DNA from: Anaerobium acetethylicum
GTDB taxonomy: Bacteria > Bacillota > Clostridia > Lachnospirales > Lachnospiraceae
DNA length: 64,000 nucleotides
Reading direction: 5' to 3'
Assembly (NCBI RefSeq): GCF_900096945.1
Contig: NZ_FMKA01000002.1
Location: 186,001 to 250,000 of the forward strand
A program made the translations under genes and the position numbers. This document shows, piece by piece, positions 8,990 to 17,091 of this stretch. Below the pieces are notes generated by a model. That model was given only the letters and a program-made list of their open reading frames with translations, was not told the origin of the DNA and did no database searches. How positions within the stretch are numbered: position 1 is the stretch's first letter; every line of letters starts with the position of its first letter.

Positions 8990-10141
8990 ATGGAGTTTGG
9001 CAGTATAGAAGAAAAAGTGATATATGAAAAACTGAAAAACGGGATGCAAGTGGATTGTAGAAAGAATAATGGAGTGGGTACGTCAAATACAATTCCTGGA
9101 AGTGATTTTTCAAATGAAACGATAAACCAGTATTTTGATGAAATAACAAGAAATATTGCTGTAATGAATAGTACTAGTTATAATACTTCTAATCGGCTTA
9201 TAAACAGTTACAGAGGGAAACTGGGAATTCTAGCGAAGCGTGCTATACGTAAAATCTTGAGATGGTATATTGAACCGGTTTGTGAGCAGCAGAGTGCCTT
9301 TAATAATGCAGTCACTCCAAGTATTGGAAGAATGACTGAGATTATGGATAAATTGAAAGAACAAAATCACGAAATGCAGACGATATTGAACATGACTAAT
9401 AGTAAGCTAAATGAAATTGCAGATCGTATTGAGGAGGCAGACCTACCTGCTTTACAAAATACTGAGAACAACTTCTGGATTAAGAAAACAGCTGCACAAT
9501 CGGGTGAGGATGCAATTGTTGCCTTTATTTTAATGGAGCTGGGAGTCTCTATGAATGAATGTAAGTATCTCGATTTGGGTGCAAACCATGCTAAGTTTCT
9601 AAGCAACACATTTTATTTTTACTCACAAGGGGCAAGAGGAGTACTGGTAGAGGCAAATCCTGCTTTAATACCTGAATTGAAGTTTTACAGACATGGAGAT
9701 GTTATTTTAAATAAATGTATTACAACAAAATCCAATGATATTGTAGAATTTTATGTTCTGAATGGGGATGGTTTATCAACTCCGGATAAGGATGCCGCAG
9801 AGGAATTTATCAGGAAAAATCCAGCGCTGGAAATAAAAGAAGTTATAAAAGTAGAAACTATATCAGTAAATGATATTATAGAAACTTATTTTGGAGAAGC
9901 TCCAACAATCGTAAATATTGATATAGAGGGAAAAGAGTTAGAGGTATTGGAGTCAATTAACTGGGATAAATATCGACCAGTAATTGTTATTGCAGAAATG
10001 ATAGAATATAAACCCAAAATTGGAATTAGAACAAAAAATTCTGAAATATTAGACTTTATGAAAGATAAAGGTTATGAAGAATATGCATTTACTGGTATTA
10101 ATTCAATATTTATAGATAAAGCCAGACTTGGGGAGGATTAA
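8990..10141 (+). CDS. FkbM-family methyltransferase with N-terminal coiled-coil module
   Basis: The C-terminal ~220 residues are an FkbM/Methyltransf_21 SAM-dependent methyltransferase: YLDLGANHAKFLSN is the SAM loop, VLVEANPALIPELK follows, and IVNIDIEGKELEVL closes the fold. The N-terminal ~150 residues contain a basic helical segment (KRAIRKILRWYIEPV), the pattern QQSAFNNAV, and a heptad-rich stretch from about 105 to 150. A similar basic helix-QN.FN-coil pattern recurs in the separate 149-residue protein at 12867. Lying between wzt and the large GT4-GT4 enzyme, it is a good candidate for O-methylating the polysaccharide, perhaps as chain terminator. FkbM enzymes can also methylate internal sugars, so that role is not proven. 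Confidence 0.85.
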   Translation: MEFGSIEEKVIYEKLKNGMQVDCRKNNGVGTSNTIPGSDFSNETINQYFDEITRNIAVMNSTSYNTSNRLINSYRGKLGILAKRAIRKILRWYIEPVCEQQSAFNNAVTPSIGRMTEIMDKLKEQNHEMQTILNMTNSKLNEIADRIEEADLPALQNTENNFWIKKTAAQSGEDAIVAFILMELGVSMNECKYLDLGANHAKFLSNTFYFYSQGARGVLVEANPALIPELKFYRHGDVILNKCITTKSNDIVEFYVLNGDGLSTPDKDAAEEFIRKNPALEIKEVIKVETISVNDIIETYFGEAPTIVNIDIEGKELEVLESINWDKYRPVIVIAEMIEYKPKIGIRTKNSEILDFMKDKGYEEYAFTGINSIFIDKARLGED

Positions 10142-10143
10142 GT

Positions 10144-12687
10144 ATGAACATAGCATTTGATGCTGCTGCAATATTTGGCCCTATGAGCAAAAATCGGGGC
10201 ATAGGAAATTACGCTGTGGATCAGTTTAAGACAATGATACAAAGGGATACGGAAAACAGATACTTTCTGCTTAATTTTTTTGAAGATGTTAATATGGATA
10301 ATTGGTTGCCGGAAAGTGAAAATTTCTCGTCGCACTATTTTTACTGTGGTAAGGATAACTTTCTTCTGAGTAATCCGGAATATCAGGAGGTAATCGGAGA
10401 TATTATTAAAAAATTTAATCGAGAATACAGTATTGACATTTTCTACATCACTTCCCCATTTGAGTCACGCAATGTGAAATATAAAAAAGAATGGTTTGGA
10501 AACGTTAATGTTGTTGCAACTGTTTATGATATTATTCCATACGTTTTTAAGGACAGATACATTGCTGATTCAGATACATATGAATGGTACATGAGCTGTA
10601 TTGAAATGTTGAAATGGATTGATAAACTATACGTGATATCTAATAGTGTAAAAGATGATATGATCAAATATCTTGAATTTGATCCAAATCAAATAGATGT
10701 AATCTACGGCGCGGTTAGTGAGATGTACAAAGAAATCGAGATTTCTGAAGGACAAGTGAACAGCTTGTTTTCGAAGTTTGGTATCGAAAATGATTATATT
10801 ATGTGTACGGGTGGAGATGATGACAGGAAGAATATAGGCAGCTTGATTTTAGCATATTCAAAAATGCCAGCGGAGCTGATTGAGAAATATCAGTTGGTTG
10901 TAGTGTGTAAACTCTCGGCGGAAGCAGTTGATAAATACATAAAAATCATAAATGAGAATGGGATTGCAGGAAGAGTGATACTCACTAATTTTGTTTCCTC
11001 TTCTGAATTAATTCAGTTATATAATAAAGCTTATCTAATGGCCTTTCCATCTCAGTACGAGGGATTTGGCCTGCCTATTGTAGAAGCCTGGGCGTGTGGA
11101 ACACCTGTATTAACATCTGACAATTCCAGCCTGGGTGAAATAGCAGCTGAGTCTGCTATTCTTGTAAATCCTTTCGAAGTGCAGTCGATAACAGAGGGAC
11201 TGGTTTATGCCCTAAAGAGAGCTGATTTAGATGAGTTTATTGAAAAAGGAAGAAAACGACTGGAAAAATTCCGCTGGAACGTTGTTGCAGATGCAACTAT
11301 CGAGCTGCTGAATCAATTGGTTGAAAAGAAAGTCAGCAATGATACGAAGCAGAAAGCACGCGAGAAAATTGCGTTTTTTACTCCGTTGCCACCGTTACAG
11401 TCAGGAATCTCTGATTATAGTGTCGATATCATTGGAGAACTAAGCCAGTACTTTGATATTGATGTGTATATTGATAATGGTTATAAGGCAAACTGCGAAC
11501 TTGCGGATAATGTAAATATCTATAATCATAAAAAATTCAAAAAGAAAGAAGCAGGGTATTTTGATATTGTATATCAGATGGGGAATTCTGAATACCATGA
11601 ATATATGATGCCTTATATTAAAGCTAATAAGGGAACTGTGGTATTACATGATTATAATCTGCATTCACTGCTACAGTATCTGACTTTATATAAACAGTCC
11701 AATAATATGAAGCAATACGAAAAGTATCTGCTTGAAGATTTTGATATAGAAACGGTAGAAGAATATCTGAAGAATCTTCAGAACCGAACTACTGATATAG
11801 AAATTAGCGGGATGGAGTTGAATGGGTGCGTTTCAAACTATGCGAATAAAATTATCGTTCATAGCGATGAAGCAAGAGAAAAGCTTTTGACACGTAACAT
11901 AGGAAGAAATGTGAGGTGCATAAGACATTATGCAAAAATCGAATCATTGGTTGATAAATCTACACTCAAAACGAAAAATAATTTTTTGGAAGATGAAATA
12001 GTGATTGCATCATTTGGTCATATTCATGAGACCAAAAGGGCTATTCCAATTCTTAAAGCATTTGCTATGCTTTGCAAAAAATATAATAACCTTCGATATA
12101 ATTTCGTTGGTAAATTGGATAAAGGCATTAAAAACAATTTTGAGGATATCGTTCAACAGCATAATTTAGGGGAATTGGTAACGGTAACAGGGTATACGGA
12201 ACTTGAACAATTTGAAGAATTTATTGATTTTACCGATATCTGTGTTAACCTCCGTCATCCTTATAATGGAGAGACTAGCGGCAGTCTTATGCGTGAATTA
12301 GCAAAAGGAAAGTGCGTGCTGATAAATAACCTGGGAAGCTTTAGCGAGATTCCGGATGAGGGATGTGTTAAAATCCCCCCGGTTTCTGAGATGCAGGAGC
12401 ATGAAGAGGTCCAGGCGATCTATGATGCACTTGAAGCTCTCGTTGAAGATAGAGCTCGAATTGATGAAATTGGGATGAAGGCTCGTGAATATGCTATTAA
12501 AAATCTTGCGCTTGATAAAATTGGAATCCACTATAAAAACTTTATCTGCAATCAGGAAAAATCGGCTATTACGGAAAAAATCATGAAAGATATCATAGGG
12601 TATGAATTGATTGATAAGAGCTATAATTCGGAAGAAGTTAAGCAGCTGGCCACAACATTAGGATACAGTAAGAGTTATATGCACTAG
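10144..12687 (+). CDS. Bifunctional tandem GT4-GT4 glycosyltransferase
   Basis: The 847 residues hold two complete GT-B units. The first (1 to about 395) starts NIAFDAAAIFGP, has RGIGNYAV and the donor motif FPSQYEGFGLPIVEAW. The second (from about 400) restarts with IAFFTPLPPLQSGISDYS and ends with a degenerate donor site (NLRHPYNGETSGSLMRELAKG). Such double GT4 proteins occur in polymannan and D-rhamnan loci, where each half makes one linkage of the repeat. The start is 2 bp after the methyltransferase with GGGGAGG upstream. A second protein of the same layout is at 13394; the two share the second-domain opening (P.P.QSGI.DY / PWPDQQTGIANY), so they are paralogs or co-evolved partners. Confidence 0.87.
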   Translation: MNIAFDAAAIFGPMSKNRGIGNYAVDQFKTMIQRDTENRYFLLNFFEDVNMDNWLPESENFSSHYFYCGKDNFLLSNPEYQEVIGDIIKKFNREYSIDIFYITSPFESRNVKYKKEWFGNVNVVATVYDIIPYVFKDRYIADSDTYEWYMSCIEMLKWIDKLYVISNSVKDDMIKYLEFDPNQIDVIYGAVSEMYKEIEISEGQVNSLFSKFGIENDYIMCTGGDDDRKNIGSLILAYSKMPAELIEKYQLVVVCKLSAEAVDKYIKIINENGIAGRVILTNFVSSSELIQLYNKAYLMAFPSQYEGFGLPIVEAWACGTPVLTSDNSSLGEIAAESAILVNPFEVQSITEGLVYALKRADLDEFIEKGRKRLEKFRWNVVADATIELLNQLVEKKVSNDTKQKAREKIAFFTPLPPLQSGISDYSVDIIGELSQYFDIDVYIDNGYKANCELADNVNIYNHKKFKKKEAGYFDIVYQMGNSEYHEYMMPYIKANKGTVVLHDYNLHSLLQYLTLYKQSNNMKQYEKYLLEDFDIETVEEYLKNLQNRTTDIEISGMELNGCVSNYANKIIVHSDEAREKLLTRNIGRNVRCIRHYAKIESLVDKSTLKTKNNFLEDEIVIASFGHIHETKRAIPILKAFAMLCKKYNNLRYNFVGKLDKGIKNNFEDIVQQHNLGELVTVTGYTELEQFEEFIDFTDICVNLRHPYNGETSGSLMRELAKGKCVLINNLGSFSEIPDEGCVKIPPVSEMQEHEEVQAIYDALEALVEDRARIDEIGMKAREYAIKNLALDKIGIHYKNFICNQEKSAITEKIMKDIIGYELIDKSYNSEEVKQLATTLGYSKSYMH

Positions 12688-12866
12688 TCGTTATTTGGAA
12701 GAATGAGTTGTTGACGGAAGAATGAAGGTGGATGTCTATAGTAAGTAGCCGAATATTTCAAAGAACGAATTGGATACAATTTGACAAACCTACAGTAACT
12801 ATGTTGTGTAGAGCACCGTTGAAAAAATCATCATGAATAATTTAGGATTAGAGAGGTACAAACCAG

Positions 12867-13316
12867 ATGTATGATAAAACAATCAATGTAGCAGAGATTA
12901 TGAGAAAAATTAAAATGGAAGCTGTTCCAAAAAATATATGGGGTGATAGTGACGATGTCCAGCCGGAGGAAATAGTCAGATTTACAAAAAATAAATTAAT
13001 CGAGAGTTATAATGTTATAAATGAAACTGTTAATCGTGCAGAAGTATATAAAACTATCGGATATAGGACTCCGGAATTTGAAAGTCTTCCTAAATTCATC
13101 AGGCCGCTTTTTAAACTGGCATTTAAAGTGTTTGCTAAGGTGACACGCTATATCATAAAGGATCAGAATACATTTAATGAAGATATTCAGGCTTCATTGA
13201 AGTCGCTGACAGAAGGTCAGCAGTATATAATAAGAGCTATCGAATACATGGATGACAGGCTCGAAAAATTAACGGATACACAAGGAAAAGATAAGCGAAA
13301 CGAAAAAGAGGAATAG
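12867..13316 (+). CDS. Small helical protein resembling the N-terminal module of the FkbM methyltransferase
   Basis: I do not recognise a named family. The 149 residues are mostly charged and helical, with no signal peptide or clear membrane span. Residues ~80-115 (FIRPLFKLAFKVFAKVTRYI, then DQNTFNEDIQASL) match by eye the methyltransferase segment KRAIRKILRWYIEPV plus QQSAFNNAV, and both are followed by a coil-forming helix. The rest ends in KDKRNEKEE. An AGAGAGG site lies 10 nt before ATG 12867. The gene sits alone between two GT4-GT4 genes, with a 179-bp gap before it and 77 bp after. A scaffolding or membrane-peripheral role in the glycosyltransferase complex is a guess; the basic amphipathic helix could touch the membrane. 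Confidence 0.7.
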   Translation: MYDKTINVAEIMRKIKMEAVPKNIWGDSDDVQPEEIVRFTKNKLIESYNVINETVNRAEVYKTIGYRTPEFESLPKFIRPLFKLAFKVFAKVTRYIIKDQNTFNEDIQASLKSLTEGQQYIIRAIEYMDDRLEKLTDTQGKDKRNEKEE

Positions 13317-13393
13317 AGCAGACTGGGAAGTGGAAATAAGAGGTCAGTATGAAATTACATCGACTGACAATGATATAGGCGGAGGGAAACCAT

Positions 13394-15769
13394 ATGAATA
13401 TTTTGATTGATGGCCAGACGTTGGAGACGATGGAAGTCAATAGAGGAATCGGAGTATATTTCAAAAATATTCTGGCAAATATGATGAAGCAGAGTTATGT
13501 GCATAATTGGTATATTACCATATCGAGAAAAGAATCATTAAAAACTCTGGATCCATGGATTTTAAAAAAAATCAAACCAATTGTTAGTAATAAGTTTGTG
13601 CCGGGAACTGACTATAGCCGTAACAATGTTTTTACACGGGAATTAAATAGAATCATAAAGGAAAAGAAAATTGATGCGGTATGGATACCGAATCCGTTAA
13701 TGATAAATGTATTATTTCCCGATGACAAGCTGGACTGCAAAATGTTTGCGACGATTTATGATCTGATACCAGTTGTGATGCCTGCCCCAGGATGGCCGAA
13801 AGAAATAAAAAAGGAATATGACAGGCGTCTTAATTATTTAAATGAGAAAGAGATAAATTTTTTCTTTATTTCAGAGGCAACAAAGAAGGATTTTGAAAAA
13901 TATGTCGGGATATGCAAAAGTAACAATAAGGTGACACTGCTTGCGGCAGATAGCAAGCTTTTTTACAGGAAAAGAGAAAAAAGTAGCCTTGGAGCTGAAC
14001 CATACATTGTTTTCACGGGAGGCTTTGATTATAGGAAGAATATCGGCGGAGCAATTGAAGCGCTGTCAAAAATGAAAAAAATATATTCAGATGCGGTTGT
14101 GGCAGCCATAAAATTATATATTGTATGCAGATGTTCTGAGGAGCAAAAGACTGAATTTTATAAGAAACTTAAAAAATTGGATCTTGAGAACCAGGTTATT
14201 CTTACAGGATATATTTCTGATGAGGAATTGTCTGAGTTGTATGCAGGAGCAGATGTATTCTTTTTTCCTTCACTGTATGAGGGGTTCGGACTGCCTATTC
14301 TCGAAGCAATGCTCGGAGGCGCATATATTTTAAGTGCCGATAACTCGTCACTGCCGGAGGTGTGTGGAAAACACGGAATGTTATGTAAAGCCGACGATGT
14401 GAATGATATGGCAAATAAGCTGTATCAGGCAATACAAAATGCGAAAAATGAAACAATGGAAGAAAAGCACGCACGACAGGAGTACGCAATGGGATTTTCC
14501 TGGGAGGAAGCGGCCATGGAGAGTCTTTCTGCAATAGAGGGCGTGGAGATTATGGAAGAAGATGGAGAGAAAAAAAAGATAGCAATCGTAACTCCATGGC
14601 CCGACCAGCAAACAGGAATTGCCAATTATGTATTTAAATTCGTTCCATATCTTAGCAAGTACTTTGAGGTTGATATTTTTATCGACAATACGATAGAAAA
14701 AAAATGCCAGTTCAGGCCGAACAACTATGGAAATATTTACAATATAAAAGAACTGGACAGCAGGCATGATGATTATGAGCAGATCCTGTATCAGATGGGC
14801 AATAACAGCAGTTTCCATACCGGAGTCTATAATTATCTGAAGAAATACCCGGGAATTGTTGAAATTCATGATTTCATATTACAGCCTTTTTTCTACCATT
14901 CTTATTTCCTGAAAAAGCAGTACGACGTTTTCGCCGAAGCTATAGAACTAGGATATGGAGAAGAAGGTCTGGATTATTTCAGAAATCTGAAGCAAGGCAA
15001 TATACAGAATGAGAATTTCCAGTTCCCTATGAGCCATTCTGTCAGCAGAGCAGCAAAAAAAACCATTTTCCACAATCACTGGTCGGGTGAACAGATGGGG
15101 GACAGGGAAGATATAGTCATAATCCCACTGCCATGCCATGACAGGTTTGATGTGAATCCAGCTACAGCCGAAAGTATCAGGGAAGGATTTCTAAAAAAAT
15201 TCAACATTCATAGTGGAGAAATCGTAATTGGGTGTTTTGGATTTGTAAATGAGAACAAACGTCCGGACAAAATAATCAGTGCTGTTGAAAAGTTGATTGA
15301 GAAGAATTTGAAATTGAGGCTTGTTTTTTTTGGGAAATCGAATTTTTCGGGGATGAACGATATAATCAGGCAGAAGAACCTGGAGGGTATAGTTCACATC
15401 ACAGGTTATGTAGACTATGACGAATATGCGGTAGGTTTGGAAATGTGCGATATCATAGTGAATCTGAGATACCCTTCCATGGGTGAAGCGTCAGGCACTC
15501 TCTGTGAGGCATTCAAATATGGAAAGCCGGTGCTTGTGAGTGATATAAATCAGTATACGGAATACCCTGACGAAGTCTGCTGGAAGGTGCCGGTTGGCAG
15601 ATATGAAGTTGAGGTTATGGAAAAAATGCTGGAATATCTTATCGCTCATGAGGATGTAAGAAATGCACTAGGAAATAATGCAAAGGCCTATGCTGATACG
15701 GTATTAGCACCTGAAAGCATAGCAAAGATATATTATAACGTAATTCATACTTTTGAAGATATGGAGTGA
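13394..15769 (+). CDS. Bifunctional tandem GT4-GT4 glycosyltransferase
   Basis: This protein has 791 residues in two GT-B units. Unit one (1 to ~385) starts NILIDGQTLETMEVNRGIG, contains FTGGFDYRKNI and the donor signature FPSLYEGFGLPILEAM. Unit two begins KIAIVTPWPDQQTGIANY at ~395 and has the later motif NLRYPSMGEASGTLCEAF. It matches the 847-residue enzyme at 10144 in layout. Together they could supply up to four linkages of a repeat, typical of processive ABC-exported polymers. GGAGGG precedes the ATG. Base composition is A/T-rich like its neighbours upstream, shifting towards the flanking composition in its 3' half. Confidence 0.87.
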   Translation: MNILIDGQTLETMEVNRGIGVYFKNILANMMKQSYVHNWYITISRKESLKTLDPWILKKIKPIVSNKFVPGTDYSRNNVFTRELNRIIKEKKIDAVWIPNPLMINVLFPDDKLDCKMFATIYDLIPVVMPAPGWPKEIKKEYDRRLNYLNEKEINFFFISEATKKDFEKYVGICKSNNKVTLLAADSKLFYRKREKSSLGAEPYIVFTGGFDYRKNIGGAIEALSKMKKIYSDAVVAAIKLYIVCRCSEEQKTEFYKKLKKLDLENQVILTGYISDEELSELYAGADVFFFPSLYEGFGLPILEAMLGGAYILSADNSSLPEVCGKHGMLCKADDVNDMANKLYQAIQNAKNETMEEKHARQEYAMGFSWEEAAMESLSAIEGVEIMEEDGEKKKIAIVTPWPDQQTGIANYVFKFVPYLSKYFEVDIFIDNTIEKKCQFRPNNYGNIYNIKELDSRHDDYEQILYQMGNNSSFHTGVYNYLKKYPGIVEIHDFILQPFFYHSYFLKKQYDVFAEAIELGYGEEGLDYFRNLKQGNIQNENFQFPMSHSVSRAAKKTIFHNHWSGEQMGDREDIVIIPLPCHDRFDVNPATAESIREGFLKKFNIHSGEIVIGCFGFVNENKRPDKIISAVEKLIEKNLKLRLVFFGKSNFSGMNDIIRQKNLEGIVHITGYVDYDEYAVGLEMCDIIVNLRYPSMGEASGTLCEAFKYGKPVLVSDINQYTEYPDEVCWKVPVGRYEVEVMEKMLEYLIAHEDVRNALGNNAKAYADTVLAPESIAKIYYNVIHTFEDME

Positions 15770-15776
15770 ATATTAA

Positions 15777-16994
15777 ATGAAACCAATAGCATTTGTGATT
15801 CCCTGGTATGGTGACGACATTCAGGGAGGGGCTGAGATTGAGTGCAACCACCTTGCACATTGCTTCATGGATTCCGGCATGGAGGTCGAAGTACTTACTA
15901 CTTGTGTCAAAAAAGCAGCCGATGACAAAGGGAAAAATACCCTGCATGCTGGAATATCTAAAGAAAGCGGAGTTTTGGTAAGGAGATTTAAAGTCAGAAA
16001 GCAGAACAAAGACCGGTATAATTGTGCGAATCTGAAACTTTACAATAATATGCCAGTGACCGCAGAGGAAGAAAGGATGTATGTTGAAGAGGACATTAAT
16101 AGTCCTGCCATGTACAGATATATCCGAGATAATAGAGATAAATATGAATGTTTCATTTTCATGCCATACCTCTATGGCCCCACATATAATGGGTCGCGTG
16201 AGTGCCCGGATAATTGCATTATGATTCCCTGCTTTCATGACGAGAGTTATGCATACATGAATCTTACGAAGGAGTGTGCGGCAAGATTTAAGGGAATGAT
16301 ATTCCTTTCAAAACCCGAGGGTGAACTAGCCCACCGTCTCTATGACCTTTCAAAGGTAAAGACGGCTGTCCTGGGTGCCTATGTGGAATCTGGCTGGGAG
16401 GATTCCTGCGACCCACAGGCCTTCAGGGAAAAATATAACATTCAGGATGACTTCATCCTCTATGCGGGCCGCAAGGACAGCGGGAAAAAAGCCGATGAGC
16501 TGATGAAATTTTTTATACAGTATAAAAAATTTCACAAGGAAGAAAAACTCAAGCTTGTCATAATAGGCGGTGGAACGCTTGAAATACCCAGGGAATTCCA
16601 GCGTGAGGTAATCGACCTTGGCTTCGTATCTATCGAAGACAAGCACAATGCATTTGCGGCATCCCTCTTTCTTTGCAATCCATCCTATTTCGAAAGCTTT
16701 TCCATCGTAATCATGGAGAGCTGGCTTGCAAAAAGGCCGGTGCTGGTATCGGAGCATTGCGCAGTGACCACAAATTTCTGCCAGGAAAATAATGGAGGGC
16801 TTTATTATGATAATTTTGGAACATTTTGCGGTTGCCTGGATTTTATGATTAAAAACAAAGAGATTGCCGATAAGATGGGTGAGAATGGTTTTAAGTATGT
16901 TACAGAAAATTTTACACATAAGGTTATCAGTGAAAAATATATACGGTTTTTAAGGGGAATTATAGAGGATAAAAGCACAGCCTTCACAAAGTGA
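15777..16994 (+). CDS. Family 4 glycosyltransferase
   Basis: This is a 405-residue GT-B enzyme. The N-terminus IAFVIPWYGDDIQGGAE with a GGAE acceptor-side loop is typical of a GT4 subgroup in O-antigen and teichuronic-type loci. The C-terminal donor site NPSYFESFSIVIMESWLA keeps the E-x7-E spacing. It starts 7 bp after the previous gene with GGAGTGA upstream, so it is the last gene of this operon, and a strong bidirectional terminator follows 41 bp later. Base composition is already closer to the G+C of the flanking chromosome than that of the exporter genes. Confidence 0.85.
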   Translation: MKPIAFVIPWYGDDIQGGAEIECNHLAHCFMDSGMEVEVLTTCVKKAADDKGKNTLHAGISKESGVLVRRFKVRKQNKDRYNCANLKLYNNMPVTAEEERMYVEEDINSPAMYRYIRDNRDKYECFIFMPYLYGPTYNGSRECPDNCIMIPCFHDESYAYMNLTKECAARFKGMIFLSKPEGELAHRLYDLSKVKTAVLGAYVESGWEDSCDPQAFREKYNIQDDFILYAGRKDSGKKADELMKFFIQYKKFHKEEKLKLVIIGGGTLEIPREFQREVIDLGFVSIEDKHNAFAASLFLCNPSYFESFSIVIMESWLAKRPVLVSEHCAVTTNFCQENNGGLYYDNFGTFCGCLDFMIKNKEIADKMGENGFKYVTENFTHKVISEKYIRFLRGIIEDKSTAFTK

Positions 16995-17035
16995 TTTGTG
17001 ATATTCAAAAGAAAAAGAAATGAAAAATAGAAATT

Positions 17036-17089
17036 AAAAAAGATGGCCACACAAAACTTTAAATTACATTTTGTGTGGCCATCTTTTTT
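17036..17089. terminator. Bidirectional rho-independent terminator
   Basis: Perfect 21-bp arms (AAAAAAGATGGCCACACAAAA and its complement) flank a 12-nt loop. T-runs on both strands let it stop the glycosyltransferase operon on plus and the LTA-synthase-like gene on minus, whose stop codon is only 3 bp away. Confidence 0.9.
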
Positions 17090-17091
17090 AA

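Noticed and set aside
12688-12866. Promoter before the small helical protein (TTGACA at 12781)
   Set aside because: The hexamer is good, but no acceptable -10 lies 16-18 nt downstream.
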